Shown here in pieces: positions 1 through 10,667 of a DNA stretch of 64,000 bases. This DNA is from Hyphomicrobiales bacterium. Its GTDB lineage: Bacteria; Pseudomonadota; Alphaproteobacteria; Rhizobiales; Rhizobiaceae. The position numbers and the translations under genes are program-made. Position 1 is the stretch's first letter. The number at the start of each line of letters is the position of its first letter. The DNA is taken from positions 1 to 64,000 of the forward strand of contig UBXV01000009.1 in NCBI GenBank assembly GCA_900469625.1, given 5' to 3'. The notes beneath the pieces are model-generated. The model worked only from the letters and a program-made list of their open reading frames with translations, did no database searches and was not told the DNA's origin.

Positions 1-1
1 C

Positions 2-40
2 ACGCAGCTGGTCCTGGCGCTGCGCATGTCGACGCTCTGA
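2..40 (+). CDS. 3' end of an unidentified protein (partial)
   Basis: Reading frame 2 is open from the window edge and ends in TGA at 38-40, giving a 12-residue tail that finishes in RMSTL. It converges on prfC and is followed by a GC-rich hairpin at 51-77, which fits the end of a transcription unit. The fragment is too short to identify, and it could be a chance open frame. Confidence 0.3.
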   Translation, partial: TQLVLALRMSTL

Positions 41-50
41 GGAGCCGGGA

Positions 51-77
51 GCCAGCCGACGGGTACCCCCGGCTGGC
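51..77. terminator. GC-rich hairpin between convergent genes
   Basis: GCCAGCCG (51-58) pairs exactly with CGGCTGGC (70-77) around an 11-nt loop. It lies between the partial upstream gene and prfC, which converge. No U-tract follows on either strand, so this is a possible terminator or mRNA-stabilising hairpin, not a canonical intrinsic terminator. Confidence 0.4.
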
Positions 78-88
78 ATCGCGCCTGA

Positions 89-114
89 TCACGCCGCCTT
101 ATCACGCCGCCTTG
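89..114. repeat. 13-bp tandem duplication at the prfC stop codon
   Basis: TCACGCCGCCTT occurs at 89-100 and again at 102-113, giving two adjacent 13-bp units that differ only in the last base (A or G). The second copy holds the prfC stop codon and last codons, so the gene's 3' end has been duplicated just downstream of the stop. Confidence 0.7.
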
Positions 115-1685
115 GCGACGTGATATTCCTTGATCGCGACCATCTTGATCGCCGGATAACGCTCGGCTTCGTAGCGCAGCGAGAAGCTGTCCTGCGCCAG
201 GAACACCGGATCGCCGTCGAGGTCGCGGGCGATATCGCCGCGACGGGCGGTGACGAACTTGTCGAGTTCGGCGGGCTGGTCGGACGAAATCCAGCGGCAG
301 ACGGAGAAGCGCGACATTTCGAAGGAGACCGGCAGGCCGTATTCACCCTGCAGGCGTTCCTTCAGAACGTCGAGCTGCAGCGCGCCGACGACACCGACGA
401 TCGCCGGCGAGCCGTCTTCCGGCGAGAACAACTGCACGACGCCCTCTTCGGCCATCTGCTGCAGCGCTTCCTTGAGCTTCTTCGCCTTCATCGCATCTTC
501 CAGCCGCACGCGGCGCAGGATTTCCGGCGAGAAGTTCGGCACGCCCTGGAAGACGAGATGCTCGCCCTCGGTCAGCGTGTCGCCGATGCGCAGGGTGCCG
601 TGGTTCGGGATGCCGACGACATCGCCGGCATAGGCAGTGTCCGCCAGCTGGCGCTGGGAGGCAAAGAAGAATTGCGGGGCGCTCAGGCCCAGCTGCTTGC
701 CGGTGCGCGCAAGCCGCGCCTTCATGCCACGCTCGAGCTTGCCTGAGCAGACGCGGGCAAAGGCGATGCGGTCGCGGTGGTTCGGGTCCATGTTCGCCTG
801 GATCTTGAAGACGAAGGCCGTCATCTTGTCGTCGGTCGCGTGCACAGTGCGCGTATCGGCGACCTGGTCGCGCGGCGGCGGGGCGATCTCGCCGAGCGCG
901 TTGATGAGGTCGCGCACACCGTAATTGCGCAGCGCCGAGCCGAAGAACACCGGCGTCAGGTGGCCTTCGAGAAACGCCTTCTTGTCGAACGGCTTGCAGG
1001 CCTCGATCGCCAGCGACGTCTCCTCGATGAAGGCATCGCGCTCGTTTTCCGGCAGGCGGTGCGCGGCCATCTCGGGGCCATTGACCTTCGTCAGCACTTC
1101 CTGCGTGTCGGAACCACGCACGGTGTTGTCGGCCAGGTGATAGGAGCCGCAGAAGGTCTTGGAGCGACCGATCGGCCAGGTGACCGGCGCGCAGTCGAGT
1201 GCCAGCTTTTCTTCGACCTCGTCGAGGATCTCGAAGGGATCGCGGCTCTCGCGGTCCATCTTGTTGATGAAGGTGATGATCGGAATGTCGCGCATGCGGC
1301 AGACTTCGAACAGCTTCAGCGTGCGCGGCTCGATACCCTTGGCGGCATCGATGACCATGACCGCGGCATCGACCGCCGTCAGCGTGCGATAGGTGTCGTC
1401 GGCGAAGTCTTCGTGACCGGGCGTGTCGAGAATGTTGAAGACGTTGCCGCCATATTCGAATGTCATCACCGAGGTGACGACCGAGATGCCGCGCTCGCGC
1501 TCGATCTTCATCCAGTCCGAACGGGTCTGGATGCGATCCTTCTTCGCCTTGACTTCGCCGGCGAGCTGGATCGCGCCGCCGAACAGCAGCAGCTTTTCGG
1601 TGAGCGTGGTCTTACCCGCGTCCGGGTGGGCGATGATCGCAAATGTGCGGCGGCGGGATACCGCCTCGGCGAGACTTTCGGCCAT
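102..1685 (-). CDS. prfC: Peptide chain release factor 3
   Basis: This translational GTPase recycles RF1/RF2 from the ribosome after termination. The 527 residues match the usual RF3 length. G1 AHPDAGKTT is at residues 19-27, the G2/switch I segment RERGISV near 63, G3 DTPGHEDF at 87-94 and G4 NKMD at 141-144. The EF-Tu-like domain II and the RF3 C-terminal domain follow without interruption. The ATG at 1685 leaves a short, normal leader before G1. It is transcribed away from dut, which starts about 100 bp away on the other strand. Confidence 0.97.
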   Translation of the reverse strand: MAESLAEAVSRRRTFAIIAHPDAGKTTLTEKLLLFGGAIQLAGEVKAKKDRIQTRSDWMKIERERGISVVTSVMTFEYGGNVFNILDTPGHEDFADDTYRTLTAVDAAVMVIDAAKGIEPRTLKLFEVCRMRDIPIITFINKMDRESRDPFEILDEVEEKLALDCAPVTWPIGRSKTFCGSYHLADNTVRGSDTQEVLTKVNGPEMAAHRLPENERDAFIEETSLAIEACKPFDKKAFLEGHLTPVFFGSALRNYGVRDLINALGEIAPPPRDQVADTRTVHATDDKMTAFVFKIQANMDPNHRDRIAFARVCSGKLERGMKARLARTGKQLGLSAPQFFFASQRQLADTAYAGDVVGIPNHGTLRIGDTLTEGEHLVFQGVPNFSPEILRRVRLEDAMKAKKLKEALQQMAEEGVVQLFSPEDGSPAIVGVVGALQLDVLKERLQGEYGLPVSFEMSRFSVCRWISSDQPAELDKFVTARRGDIARDLDGDPVFLAQDSFSLRYEAERYPAIKMVAIKEYHVAKAA

Positions 1686-1781
1686 ATCTTAGAATCCTGT
1701 GAGTTGCCGCGTCTTTACAGGCTCGGCCCTCATTATGCAATTGACCGACATTGGCAGCGCCCGGCTTATGATGTGATGACC

Positions 1782-2249
1782 ATGCACACATCCCAGACCA
1801 AACCCGCTTTGACCCTCATCCGCCTGCCGCATGCCGAGGCATTGGACCTGCCGGCCTACGAGACCGAGGGTGCCGCCGGTATGGACCTGCGCGCCGCCGT
1901 TGCCGCAGGCGAGCCGATGACGCTTGCGCCGGGACAGCGGGCGCTGGTGCCGACCGGCTTCATTTTCGAGATCCCCGCCGGCTACGAAGCGCAGATCCGT
2001 CCGCGTTCGGGCCTTGCCTTCAAGAACGGGATCACCTGCCTCAACACCCCGGGCACGATCGACAGCGATTACCGCGGTGAAGTCAAGGTGCTGCTGGTCA
2101 ATCTCGGCGACGCGGATTTCGTCATCGAGCGCGGCATGCGCATCGCGCAGATGGTGATCGCCCCGGTGACCCAGGTTAGCGTGCGCGAGGCCGACAACGC
2201 CAGCGAAACGACACGCGGCGCCGGCGGCTTCGGCTCCACCGGCGTCTGA
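1782..2249 (+). CDS. dut: dUTP diphosphatase (dUTPase)
   Basis: The enzyme hydrolyses dUTP to dUMP and pyrophosphate, which keeps uracil out of DNA and supplies the dTMP precursor. The protein has 155 residues and all five trimeric dUTPase motifs: AGMDLRA (32-38), RPRSGLA (73-79), [10 protein letters not shown] (91-100, catalytic Asp), RIAQMVI (120-126) and the C-terminal [10 protein letters not shown] (145-154). The frame is open far upstream but that part is antisense to prfC. ATG 1782 is the natural family start, and ATG 1776, two codons earlier, is an alternative. Confidence 0.95.
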   Translation: MHTSQTKPALTLIRLPHAEALDLPAYETEGAAGMDLRAAVAAGEPMTLAPGQRALVPTGFIFEIPAGYEAQIRPRSGLAFKNGITCLNTPGTIDSDYRGEVKVLLVNLGDADFVIERGMRIAQMVIAPVTQVSVREADNASETTRGAGGFGSTGV

Positions 2250-2285
2250 GACGCACGTCCAGGAACAGCCTGAAACGGTTTTTCG

Positions 2286-2723
2286 TCAACCAAGCGGCGG
2301 CAAACGCCGTTTGACCGGCGTCGACTTGACGATCGACGTGTTGGTCTGGGCCTTCTCGGCGATGCGGTCGAGCAGCGTATCGAGCTCCGCCATGTCCCGC
2401 ACGAACAGCCTGGCGATAAAGCAGTCGTCGCCGGTGACCTTGTCGCATTCGACGATCTGCGGCGTTGCCTGGATCAGCTTCTCGACGATATGCAGCATGC
2501 CCGGCATTGGCCGGACACGAATGATCGCCTGCAGCGGATAACCGAGGTTCACCGGGTTGAGGGCGATGGTGAAACCGTCGAGCACGCCGCGCTCTTCCAG
2601 CTTGCGCAAGCGCTCGGAGGCACTGGGCGAAGATAGCCCCGCCTCCTGCGCCAACTCCTTCAGCGACACGCGTGCGTTTGCCGCCAGGATATCCAGAATG
2701 CGGCGATCGAGTTCATCGAGCAT
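2286..2723 (-). CDS. Lrp/AsnC family transcriptional regulator
   Basis: The protein has 145 residues. An N-terminal winged helix-turn-helix begins LDELDRRILDIL and has a recognition region near LSSPSASERLRKLEERG. A C-terminal RAM/AsnC ligand domain follows, with the typical segment VTGDDCFIARLFV. ATG 2723 was chosen over an upstream in-frame ATG at 2756 because the family begins with MLDELD or similar. The gene is divergent from the EamA exporter at 2857, about 130 bp away, which suggests that it controls that exporter. The ligand is unknown. Confidence 0.9.
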   Translation of the reverse strand: MLDELDRRILDILAANARVSLKELAQEAGLSSPSASERLRKLEERGVLDGFTIALNPVNLGYPLQAIIRVRPMPGMLHIVEKLIQATPQIVECDKVTGDDCFIARLFVRDMAELDTLLDRIAEKAQTNTSIVKSTPVKRRLPPLG

Positions 2724-2856
2724 CAGCAACCTCGTAAGCCAAAAGATCGAAACCATCTTCTTCGATTAGGTAAAATAGCCCAGATGCCTGCGATCTTCCA
2801 TATAAACCGCCATCGGCGCCAATTAAACTTGGCGCATCAATCGAGGAGTGATCGCC

Positions 2857-3771
2857 ATGGGCGCAGACATTAAAAGAGGCAGCGCCGAAATGACGGCGGC
2901 GATGCTGATATCGGGTACGATCGGCTGGTTCGTGCTGATGTCGGGCCAGCCGGTGACGAGCGTCGTCTTCTGGCGCTGCGTCTTCGGCGCGGTGACGCTG
3001 GTGGCGATCGCCGCCGCGCTCGGCCTTCTCGATCGGCGCCATTTCACCCGGCGGGTCGTCATGTTCTCGGTCGCCGGCGGCATCGCCATCGTCGTCAACT
3101 GGCTGTTGCTGTTTGCCGCCTATTCGCACGCCTCGATCTCAATCGCCACGATGGTCTACAACACCCAGCCGTTCATGCTGCTCGGGCTCGGCGCCCTGTT
3201 CCTCGGCGAGAAAATCACTGCCACCAAGATCTTCTGGCTGTCGATCTCCTTTGCCGGCATGCTGGCGATCATTTCGGCCAAGCCCGGCGGCAATTTCGCG
3301 CCGCAGGATTACCTCGTCGGTATCGCGCTCTCGGTGGGGGCCGCCTTCTTCTACGCGATCGCGGCACTTTTGACGAAGCTGCTCAAGGGAACGCCGCCGC
3401 ACCTGATCGCACTGATCCAGGTCGTGACCGGCACGCTGATGCTGGCGCCGATGGCCCTTGCCGCTCCCATGCCTTCGGGTACAGGACAATGGTCGATCCT
3501 GATTGCGGTCGGCGTCATCCATACCGGCATCATGTATGTGCTGCTCTATGGCGCCATCCAGCGGCTGCCGACGCATATGGCGGGGGCCCTGTCGTTCATC
3601 TATCCGATCGCCGCCATCGTCGTCGATCGCATAGCCTTCGGCCATGCGCTGCAGCCGATCCAGATCGTCGGATCGATCGCCATTCTCCTGGCTGCAGCCG
3701 GTATGAATCTCGGCTGGAAACTTCGCCTGCCCTCGCCTATCAAGCGCAGAGGCGAAGGGAGAACCGCATGA
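2857..3771 (+). CDS. EamA/DMT family transporter
   Basis: This is a 304-residue inner-membrane protein with about ten hydrophobic segments and the two-repeat EamA architecture (repeat 1 near residues 10-135, repeat 2 near 155-290). Drug/metabolite transporters of this type usually export amino acids or metabolites, and the substrate cannot be told here. ATG 2857 is preceded by GAGGAG at the right spacing. Its stop overlaps the start of the next gene (ATGA), so the two are translationally coupled. The divergent Lrp/AsnC gene is the likely regulator. The C-terminal tail is basic. Confidence 0.88.
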   Translation: MGADIKRGSAEMTAAMLISGTIGWFVLMSGQPVTSVVFWRCVFGAVTLVAIAAALGLLDRRHFTRRVVMFSVAGGIAIVVNWLLLFAAYSHASISIATMVYNTQPFMLLGLGALFLGEKITATKIFWLSISFAGMLAIISAKPGGNFAPQDYLVGIALSVGAAFFYAIAALLTKLLKGTPPHLIALIQVVTGTLMLAPMALAAPMPSGTGQWSILIAVGVIHTGIMYVLLYGAIQRLPTHMAGALSFIYPIAAIVVDRIAFGHALQPIQIVGSIAILLAAAGMNLGWKLRLPSPIKRRGEGRTA

Positions 3772-4073
3772 TCACCTGTTACCTGAAATACGTTATCGAC
3801 CCCTACAAGCTGGCCGAGTTCGAACACTACGCCAAGCTCTGGATCCCGCTGGTCAACCGCCTGGGCGGCACCCATCACGGCTATTTCATGCCGCATGAGG
3901 GCGCCAACAACATCGCGCTGGCGCTGTTCACCTTTCCGAGCCTGGCCGAGTACGAGATCTACCGCGAGAAAATGGCGAGAGATCCGGAGTGCCTGGAGGC
4001 CTTCGCCTTCGCGGAAAAGACGCGCTGCATCGTCAGCTACGAACGCAGCTTCATGCGGCCGGTGTTCGACTAG
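3768..4073 (+). CDS. NIPSNAP family protein
   Basis: The protein has 101 residues in a ferredoxin-like alpha/beta dimer fold, with the NIPSNAP pattern: an N-terminal strand ITCYLKYVIDPYKLAEFE, a middle GGTHHGYFMPHEG segment and a C-terminal YERSFMRPV strand. NIPSNAP proteins are small, often of unknown function. ATG 3768 overlaps the TGA of the EamA gene by four bases, so both are made from one message. The pairing is common in rhizobia, but the biochemical role is unknown. Confidence 0.85.
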   Translation: MITCYLKYVIDPYKLAEFEHYAKLWIPLVNRLGGTHHGYFMPHEGANNIALALFTFPSLAEYEIYREKMARDPECLEAFAFAEKTRCIVSYERSFMRPVFD

Positions 4074-4097
4074 AAAGTCCTGTCCCCGAAGCGCGCG

Positions 4098-4730
4098 CTA
4101 TCGACGCGCTTCGGCGGCCATGTTGACGGCGAAGCCAAACAGCGCCGTGCCCATGGCCCAGCGCTGTACCAACATCAGCAGGGGACGCCCGGCGAGGAAC
4201 CCGGCGATCGAGCTTGCGCCAAGCGCAATCATCGCATTGACCGTGATGCTGATGGCGATCTGGATCGAGCCCAGGATCATCGACTGCGACAGCACATCTC
4301 CGGCCTCGGGACGGATAAACTGAGGCAACAGCGAGAGATAGAGCACCGCGACCTTCGGGTTCAAAAGGTTCGTCAGAAAACCCATCAGGAACAGCTTGCG
4401 CGGCCCGTCCTTCGGCAGGCTCTTGACCTGGAAAGGCGAGCGCCCGCCGGGCCGGACCGCCTGCCAGGCGAGGTAGACGAGATAGGCCACGCCCGCCAGG
4501 CGCAAGGCGTCATAGGCGAAAGGCACCGCAATGAGCAAAGCGGTGATGCCGAGCGCCGCCGAGACCATGTACACCACGAAACCGAGTGCGACTCCGCCAA
4601 GCGAGATCAAGCCCGCCACCGGTCCCTGGCTGATCGAACGGGAGATCAGGTAGATCATGTTCGGCCCCGGAGTCAGCACCATGCCGAGCGCGATCAGAGC
4701 AAAGGCGATAAGGTTCTGGAGCTCAGGCAT
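4098..4730 (-). CDS. LysE/RhtB family amino-acid exporter
   Basis: This is a 210-residue inner-membrane protein with five to six hydrophobic segments. The N-terminal LysE hallmark is LTPGPNMIYLISRSISQGP (residues about 19-37), followed by the GGVALGF motif. Proteins of this family export amino acids or homoserine lactones by proton antiport; the substrate is not predictable here. The gene is head-to-head with a second LysE-type gene starting at 4895, and the two share a 164-bp promoter region. Confidence 0.92.
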   Translation of the reverse strand: MPELQNLIAFALIALGMVLTPGPNMIYLISRSISQGPVAGLISLGGVALGFVVYMVSAALGITALLIAVPFAYDALRLAGVAYLVYLAWQAVRPGGRSPFQVKSLPKDGPRKLFLMGFLTNLLNPKVAVLYLSLLPQFIRPEAGDVLSQSMILGSIQIAISITVNAMIALGASSIAGFLAGRPLLMLVQRWAMGTALFGFAVNMAAEARR

Positions 4731-4894
4731 GAGAGGCGCCTCTTTTGCGTGTCCGGTAAAGCTGTACGCTTCTTCAAAAGCCTTGCAATGGCGAAATTGT
4801 CATCCGTGCAATTTAACCGCGAGTTTGGCGGCCGAGACGATCCGGATTTTCCTTTTCGACACTTTGCGCTAAGAACGGTGTCGGAGGAACGATC

Positions 4895-5512
4895 ATGACG
4901 CTTGCAGCCCTTCTCGCCTATAGCGGCGCCCTGTTCATCGCAGCCATCATCCCCGGCCCGGGCGTGACGGCGCTGGTGGCTCGGGCGCTGGGCTCGGGAT
5001 TTCGCGAGACCTTCTTCATGGGGCTCGGCCTGATCGTCGGCGACATGGTCTACCTGACCGCCGTCGTGCTCGGGCTGGCGCTGATCGCCCAGACCTTCAC
5101 CACCGTCTTCCTGTTCGTCAAGTTCGCCGGCGTGCTCTATCTCGGCTATATCGCCTGGAAGCTCTGGACTTCGGGCCTGTTGCCGCAGGACATCAAGGCG
5201 CAAACCTCGAAAAGCGCCTCGATGTCGTTCCTCTCCGGGCTGCTCGTCACCCTGGGCAATCCTAAGACCATGTTGTTTTACGTGGCGCTGGTGCCGACGC
5301 TGGTCGACATCGCTGCCATCGGACCGAGCGAGTACGGCCTGCTGATGATCGCGACCTTCCTGGTGCTCCTGACCGTGCTTCTGCCCTATATCATGCTCGC
5401 CGCGCGTGCCCGCACCCTGCTCAAGCAGCCGAAGGCGTTGCAGGCGCTCAACCGCGTCGCAGCAGGGGTGCTCGCCGGCACCGCCGCCTATATCGCTACC
5501 CGCGCCGCCTGA
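4895..5512 (+). CDS. LysE/RhtB family amino-acid exporter
   Basis: This 205-residue membrane protein has the LysE signature IIPGPGVTALVARALGSG near residues 17-34, then FFMGLGLIVGD, and five to six membrane segments. It is divergent from its paralogue at 4098-4730. The two proteins are similar in layout but not recent duplicates. ATG 4895 is preceded by GGAGG with seven to eight bases of spacing. A palindrome followed by a T-run (5530-5551) closes the unit. Substrate unknown. Confidence 0.92.
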   Translation: MTLAALLAYSGALFIAAIIPGPGVTALVARALGSGFRETFFMGLGLIVGDMVYLTAVVLGLALIAQTFTTVFLFVKFAGVLYLGYIAWKLWTSGLLPQDIKAQTSKSASMSFLSGLLVTLGNPKTMLFYVALVPTLVDIAAIGPSEYGLLMIATFLVLLTVLLPYIMLAARARTLLKQPKALQALNRVAAGVLAGTAAYIATRAA

Positions 5513-5529
5513 AATAACATTCCCCGGCG

Positions 5530-5551
5530 GCGACTTAAGTCGCTGTTTTTT
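5530..5551 (+). terminator. Intrinsic terminator after the LysE-type gene
   Basis: The palindrome GCGACTTAAGTCGC (5530-5543; 5-bp stem, TTAA loop) is followed by TGTTTTTT. The stem is short, so efficiency may be modest. It lies between the exporter and cysK. Confidence 0.55.
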
Positions 5552-5649
5552 CCTCCGGCGGATCGTCGCGTTGCGGTTACCGTTCTGGAATAGAACGGGC
5601 ATTGACCCTATTGTCACAACCAAACAGGTCAAACCCAAGGGAGAAACCC

Positions 5650-6618
<969 letters not shown>

Positions 6619-6638
6619 GCCTTTGACGGTATCGAACG

Positions 6639-6663
6639 AAAGGGCGCCAAGGCGCCCTTTTTT
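6639..6663 (+). terminator. Intrinsic terminator of cysK
   Basis: AAAGGGCGCC (6639-6648) pairs with GGCGCCCTTT (6651-6660) across a two-base AA centre, and more T residues follow. On the minus strand the A-run becomes a short U-run, so it may also act on transcripts coming from comM. Confidence 0.9.
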
Positions 6664-6852
6664 CGCTGCCTGAAGCCGAACGGCGCGCAACCGCATGGAA
6701 AGCAAAGGCGCTGGCATGCCTCCCCGCAGTCACAGACCGTGTAACGATCGGCAGGGCATCTCCGATTTAGACGAAAACACCGAAACGCTCGCAGTCTTTG
6801 CCTTTCCGCATGTCCTGACGGAGGACCGCGCCGCACGTTTCCGGGCAATGCC

Positions 6853-8385
6853 TCAGGCCGCCGCCTGCAGGCGCTCGCCGGCAATCCGGTAGGAAATCGC
6901 TTCGGCGAGGTGCAGCCGGCCGACGGTCGCCACCCCCTCGAGATCGGCAAGCGTGCGCGCGACCTTCAACACGCGGTGATAGCCGCGCGCTGAAAACTTC
7001 AGCTTCTCGGCCGCATCGCGCAGTAGCTGCAGTCCGGCAGCATCGGGCGCGGCGATGCGCTCGATCATCGCCGTCGAGCAGCGGGCGTTGCTGGTGGCTT
7101 CGCGGCTGCCGAGCGCGGCGAACCGATCGATCTGCAGCGCACGGGCGCGGGCGACGCGTTTGGCAACGGCAGCGCTTGCCTCGGCCGCCATTGGCCGGAT
7201 CAGGTCGGCGGCGCTGACGGCAGGCACGTCGATGCGCAGATCGATCCGGTCCATCAGCGGACCGGAGATGCGCGCCTGGTAGTCGCTCATGCAGCGCGGG
7301 CCGCGCGCGCATGACCGGCCGGGCTCGCCGGCCATGCCGCACCGGCACGGGTTCATTGCCGCCACCAGCTGGATTGCCGCGGGATAGCTGACCCGGTGAT
7401 TGGCGCGGGCAATGATGCACTCGGCCGTCTCCAGCGGTTGGCGCAACGCATCGAGCACCTGCGGCGTGAACTCGGGAAACTCGTCGAGAAACAGCACGCC
7501 GTTGTGGGCAAGCGACGCCTCGCCGGGCCTGGCGCGCAGTCCGCCGCCGATCATCGCCGCCATGGTGGCGGAATGGTGCGGCGCGCGGAACGGTCGCCGG
7601 TCAGACAGTTTTCCGCCCGGCAATTGCCCGGCAATCGAGTGGATCATCGAGACTTCGAGCAGTTCGGCCGGCGTCAACGACGGCAGGATCGACGGCAGGC
7701 GCGAGGCCAGCATCGACTTGCCCGAACCGGGCGGGCCGATCATCAGGAGATTGTGGTTGCCGGCGGCGGCCACTTCGAGCGCCCGCTTGGCACTCTCCTG
7801 TCCCTTGATATCGGCCAGGTCGGGCAGGTCCACGGCACCGGCACGAATGGCCGGTTCCGGCCGCGAGAGCACCTGCGTGCCGCGGAAATGGTTGGCGATG
7901 GCGATCAGGCTGCGGGGTGCGAGAATATCGATCTCGGCGCCGGCCCAGGCCGCCTCCGGTCCGCTTTCGGCCGGGCAAATCAACCCCTTGCCCAGCGCAT
8001 TGGCGCCGATCGCCGCCGGTAGCGCGCCGGCGACGGCTGCGACGGTGCCATCGAGATTGAGCTCGCCGATCACCACATAGCCGGCAAGCGCATCGCCGGG
8101 GATGGCGCCGAGTGCGGCCATCAGCCCGAGCGCGATCGCCAGATCGAAATGGCTGCCTTCCTTCGGCAGATCGGCAGGCGCGAGATTGACCGTAACTTTC
8201 TTGGCCGGCAGCGCCAGGCCTGACGCATGAAGCGCTGCCTGCACGCGCTCGCGGCTTTCGGCGACGGCCTTGTCGGGCAGGCCGACGATCTGCATGCCGA
8301 CCCGGCCGGGCGCGACCATTACCTGGACGTCGACCGGAACACCTTCAATTCCCTGGAATGCCACCGTACTGACGCGTGCAACCAT
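6853..8385 (-). CDS. comM: YifB/ComM family Mg-chelatase-like AAA ATPase
   Basis: This 510-residue protein has an N-terminal Lon-substrate-like domain (about 1-170), then a Mg-chelatase-type AAA+ core with Walker A GPPGSGKS (217-224), Walker B in VLFLDEFPEF, and the NPCRCG motif, followed by a C-terminal helical Mg-chelatase domain. The Vibrio/Acinetobacter homologue ComM is a hexameric helicase that promotes branch migration of transformed DNA. The role outside competent bacteria is unclear. It is downstream of gshB on the same strand with a 175-bp gap. Confidence 0.93.
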   Translation of the reverse strand: MVARVSTVAFQGIEGVPVDVQVMVAPGRVGMQIVGLPDKAVAESRERVQAALHASGLALPAKKVTVNLAPADLPKEGSHFDLAIALGLMAALGAIPGDALAGYVVIGELNLDGTVAAVAGALPAAIGANALGKGLICPAESGPEAAWAGAEIDILAPRSLIAIANHFRGTQVLSRPEPAIRAGAVDLPDLADIKGQESAKRALEVAAAGNHNLLMIGPPGSGKSMLASRLPSILPSLTPAELLEVSMIHSIAGQLPGGKLSDRRPFRAPHHSATMAAMIGGGLRARPGEASLAHNGVLFLDEFPEFTPQVLDALRQPLETAECIIARANHRVSYPAAIQLVAAMNPCRCGMAGEPGRSCARGPRCMSDYQARISGPLMDRIDLRIDVPAVSAADLIRPMAAEASAAVAKRVARARALQIDRFAALGSREATSNARCSTAMIERIAAPDAAGLQLLRDAAEKLKFSARGYHRVLKVARTLADLEGVATVGRLHLAEAISYRIAGERLQAAA

Positions 8386-8560
8386 GACTGCCTCTTCGAC
8401 AAGGGCGGCCGCCGCGCCGCCGCAACCCTACCGGTCGCAGCCGAAAATCTTGCACGGAATGCGCACAAAAACAAGAACAATGATAGAACATCTCGCCGAT
8501 CGCCACCAGCCTACGGATGGCGGCGATTTGCGACGGCAACGCGGTCTTGGGCGGTCGGTA

Positions 8561-9508
8561 TCAGGCGCGCTTGCGCTCGATCGCATCCCACAGCAGGCTC
8601 GCGACGTCGGCGCCGCCGAACTTCTTGACTTCGCGGATGCCGGTCGGTGACGTCACGTTGATCTCGGTCATGTAGTCGCCGATGACGTCGATGCCGACGA
8701 AGAGGAAGCCGCGCTCCCTCAGCGCCGGGGCGATGCGGGCGCAGATTTCCTTTTCGCGCGCCGTCAGTTCGGTCGGCTCGGGCCGGCCGCCGGCATGCAT
8801 GTTGGAGCGGGCGTCGTGTTCGGCCGGCACGCGGTTGATGGCGCCGACCGGCTCGCCGTCGACGAGCAGGATGCGCTTGTCGCCCTTGCGCACTGCCGGC
8901 AGGTATTCCTGCGCGATGAAGGGTTCGCGGAACATCTGGCCGAACATTTCCAAGAGCGAGGACATGTTGCGGTCGTCGCGAGCCGAGTGGAACACACCGG
9001 CGCCGCCATTGCCGTAAAGCGGCTTCAGGATGATGTCGCCCATCTCTTCGCGGAAGCGTGCGATCTCGGCGGCATCGCGGGTGATCAGCGTCTTCGGCAT
9101 CAGATCGGCGAATTCGGTGACGAAGATCTTTTCCGGCGAGTTGCGCACCCAGGCGGGATCGTTGACGACAAGCGTCTTCGGATGCAGGCGCTCGAGCAGA
9201 TGCGTCGAGGTGATATAGGCCATGTCGAAGGGTGGATCCTGGCGCAGAAGGATCACGTCCATGGTCGAAAGGTCGAGCCGCTCTGGCTCGCCAAGCGTGA
9301 AGTGATCGCCCTTGACGTCGCGCAGCGTCATCTGCTGTGCGGTCGCGATGACCTTGCCGTCGCGCAAGGAGAGCTTTTCGGGGGTGTAGTGGAAGAGCCG
9401 GTAGCCGCGGGTCTGAGCCTCGAGGCTCATCGCGAAGGTGGAATCGCCCGCGATATTGATGCCCGACACATGGTCCATCTGGACCCCGACATTGATGATT
9501 TTCGCCAT
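8561..9508 (-). CDS. gshB: Glutathione synthetase
   Basis: This ATP-grasp ligase joins gamma-glutamylcysteine and glycine to form glutathione. The protein has 315 residues. It begins with the family segment [20 protein letters not shown], followed by the ATP-grasp glycine-rich loop [14 protein letters not shown] and the metal/substrate-binding [11 protein letters not shown] near the C-terminus. In rhizobial genomes, from memory, gshB directly follows yraN; here the ugp operon sits in between. Several glutathione S-transferase genes lie elsewhere in the window. Confidence 0.96.
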   Translation of the reverse strand: MAKIINVGVQMDHVSGINIAGDSTFAMSLEAQTRGYRLFHYTPEKLSLRDGKVIATAQQMTLRDVKGDHFTLGEPERLDLSTMDVILLRQDPPFDMAYITSTHLLERLHPKTLVVNDPAWVRNSPEKIFVTEFADLMPKTLITRDAAEIARFREEMGDIILKPLYGNGGAGVFHSARDDRNMSSLLEMFGQMFREPFIAQEYLPAVRKGDKRILLVDGEPVGAINRVPAEHDARSNMHAGGRPEPTELTAREKEICARIAPALRERGFLFVGIDVIGDYMTEINVTSPTGIREVKKFGGADVASLLWDAIERKRA

Positions 9509-9577
9509 CTTCCCGTCCCCGCTGGATCCCGATGACGCGTAGTCGACGCGTCCGGGATCTTGATCGATTCTAATAGC

Positions 9578-9631
9578 TTAGAGCGGGGCCCGCGCGAAAG
9601 CTCGCACGCGGCTTGCTTCGGCCCGCTCTAA
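9578..9631. repeat. Long imperfect inverted repeat upstream of gshB
   Basis: TTAGAGCGGGGCC (9578-9590) faces GGCCCGCTCTAA (9620-9631). The arms are complementary except for one bulged G, around a GC-rich 29-base centre. No U-tract follows on either strand, so it is not a simple terminator. It resembles rhizobial intergenic palindromic elements (RIME-like). It sits exactly at the gshB/ugp boundary. Confidence 0.55.
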
Positions 9632-9674
9632 AAGAGCCCGCAACATGTAGAATGCGGACCCGCCTTAGGCAAGG

Positions 9675-10667
9675 CTACTCGAAGCCCTCGACGAGGCAGG
9701 TGATGAGATCATGGTCCGACAGCGGACGGCCCGTCGGATCGAGCGACGAAATGATCCGGCTTTCGCCGATCTTCAAGCCGCGCGACAGGAACCAGTCGAG
9801 CTTCATCGCCCGCTCCGGCCAGCGCGTGATCAGGCTGGGACGGGTGGTCGTTTCCGCAAGCGGCCCGCCATGACGGGTGAAGCCACGCGCCGCACTCATG
9901 GCAAACAGCCCTTCGGCCTCGAAATCGCCACCGGCATGATTGCCGGTATTAAGATCGCCGCCGATCAGGACAGGCAAACCGGGGAATGCCTCATCCAGAG
10001 CGTCAATCAATTCCCTGACCTGCCGTTCGCGATAGGGCGCCGTGGTGGCGCTTTCGAGATGGGTGGAGACGGCAACAAAGGGGCCAGCTTCGGTCTCGAT
10101 CACCGCACCGATGGCGAAGCGTTCACCGACGCGCGGCTGGTCGCCGCCGTCCATGAACCAGAGCCGCTCGCCCCAGAGGCGCAGCATGAATGGCCGGCCG
10201 AGCGGCACCGCGGCCATCAGCGCATTGCCGTGAAAGCCTTTCGCGTTGAAGTCGTCCTGGCAGAATTCGAGTTCCGTGTCGGAGCCGAGGCCAAGCTCGA
10301 TGAACTCGACGCCATAGGCGTACTGCATCCCAAGTGCGGCTGCGATCTCGGCCGTCGGGTGGCGCTGGCCGGTGCGGGCCATGCCATCGTCCATTTCCGA
10401 TAGCAGAACGACAGGCGCTGTGGTCGCCGCCAGATGAGCAGCACTCTCGGGTGCAAACAGGCAGCGTTCCAGGTTCCAGGCAGCGACAGTGAACGGGAAG
10501 GCGAGAGGCACGCTCGATGACGGCGCGCCGCCAACCTCGATGCTGTTCATCTCCGGCAACGTCGCCATGACGGCGTCATGGGCGGCGATCGAGCGCTCGA
10601 TGGTGGTGAAACCGGCGCGGGTTTCCTGCGACGGCACGGCAAGCTGGCTGACAGTCTCTTCGATCAC
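9675..10667 (-). CDS. Endonuclease/exonuclease/phosphatase (EEP) family protein
   Basis: The protein has 330 residues. EEP catalytic landmarks appear in order: WNLE (metal/Asn motif), a glutamate in LSEMDDG, STHLES (His), GGDLNTGNH (Asp/Asn) and a C-terminal SDHDL. The fold covers Mg-dependent nucleases, sphingomyelinases and inositol or lipid phosphodiesterases. Its ATG overlaps the ugpC stop by four bases (ATGA), so it is the last gene of the ugp operon. That position suggests it releases or processes phosphodiesters connected with glycerol-3-phosphate uptake, in place of the usual UgpQ. This is inference. Confidence 0.88.
   Translation of the reverse strand: MIEETVSQLAVPSQETRAGFTTIERSIAAHDAVMATLPEMNSIEVGGAPSSSVPLAFPFTVAAWNLERCLFAPESAAHLAATTAPVVLLSEMDDGMARTGQRHPTAEIAAALGMQYAYGVEFIELGLGSDTELEFCQDDFNAKGFHGNALMAAVPLGRPFMLRLWGERLWFMDGGDQPRVGERFAIGAVIETEAGPFVAVSTHLESATTAPYRERQVRELIDALDEAFPGLPVLIGGDLNTGNHAGGDFEAEGLFAMSAARGFTRHGGPLAETTTRPSLITRWPERAMKLDWFLSRGLKIGESRIISSLDPTGRPLSDHDLITCLVEGFE

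Noticed and set aside
777-2249. Long open frame that runs into dut from upstream
   Set aside because: Its first two thirds are antisense to prfC and encode low-complexity sequence. The dUTPase motifs begin only after 1782, the family start.
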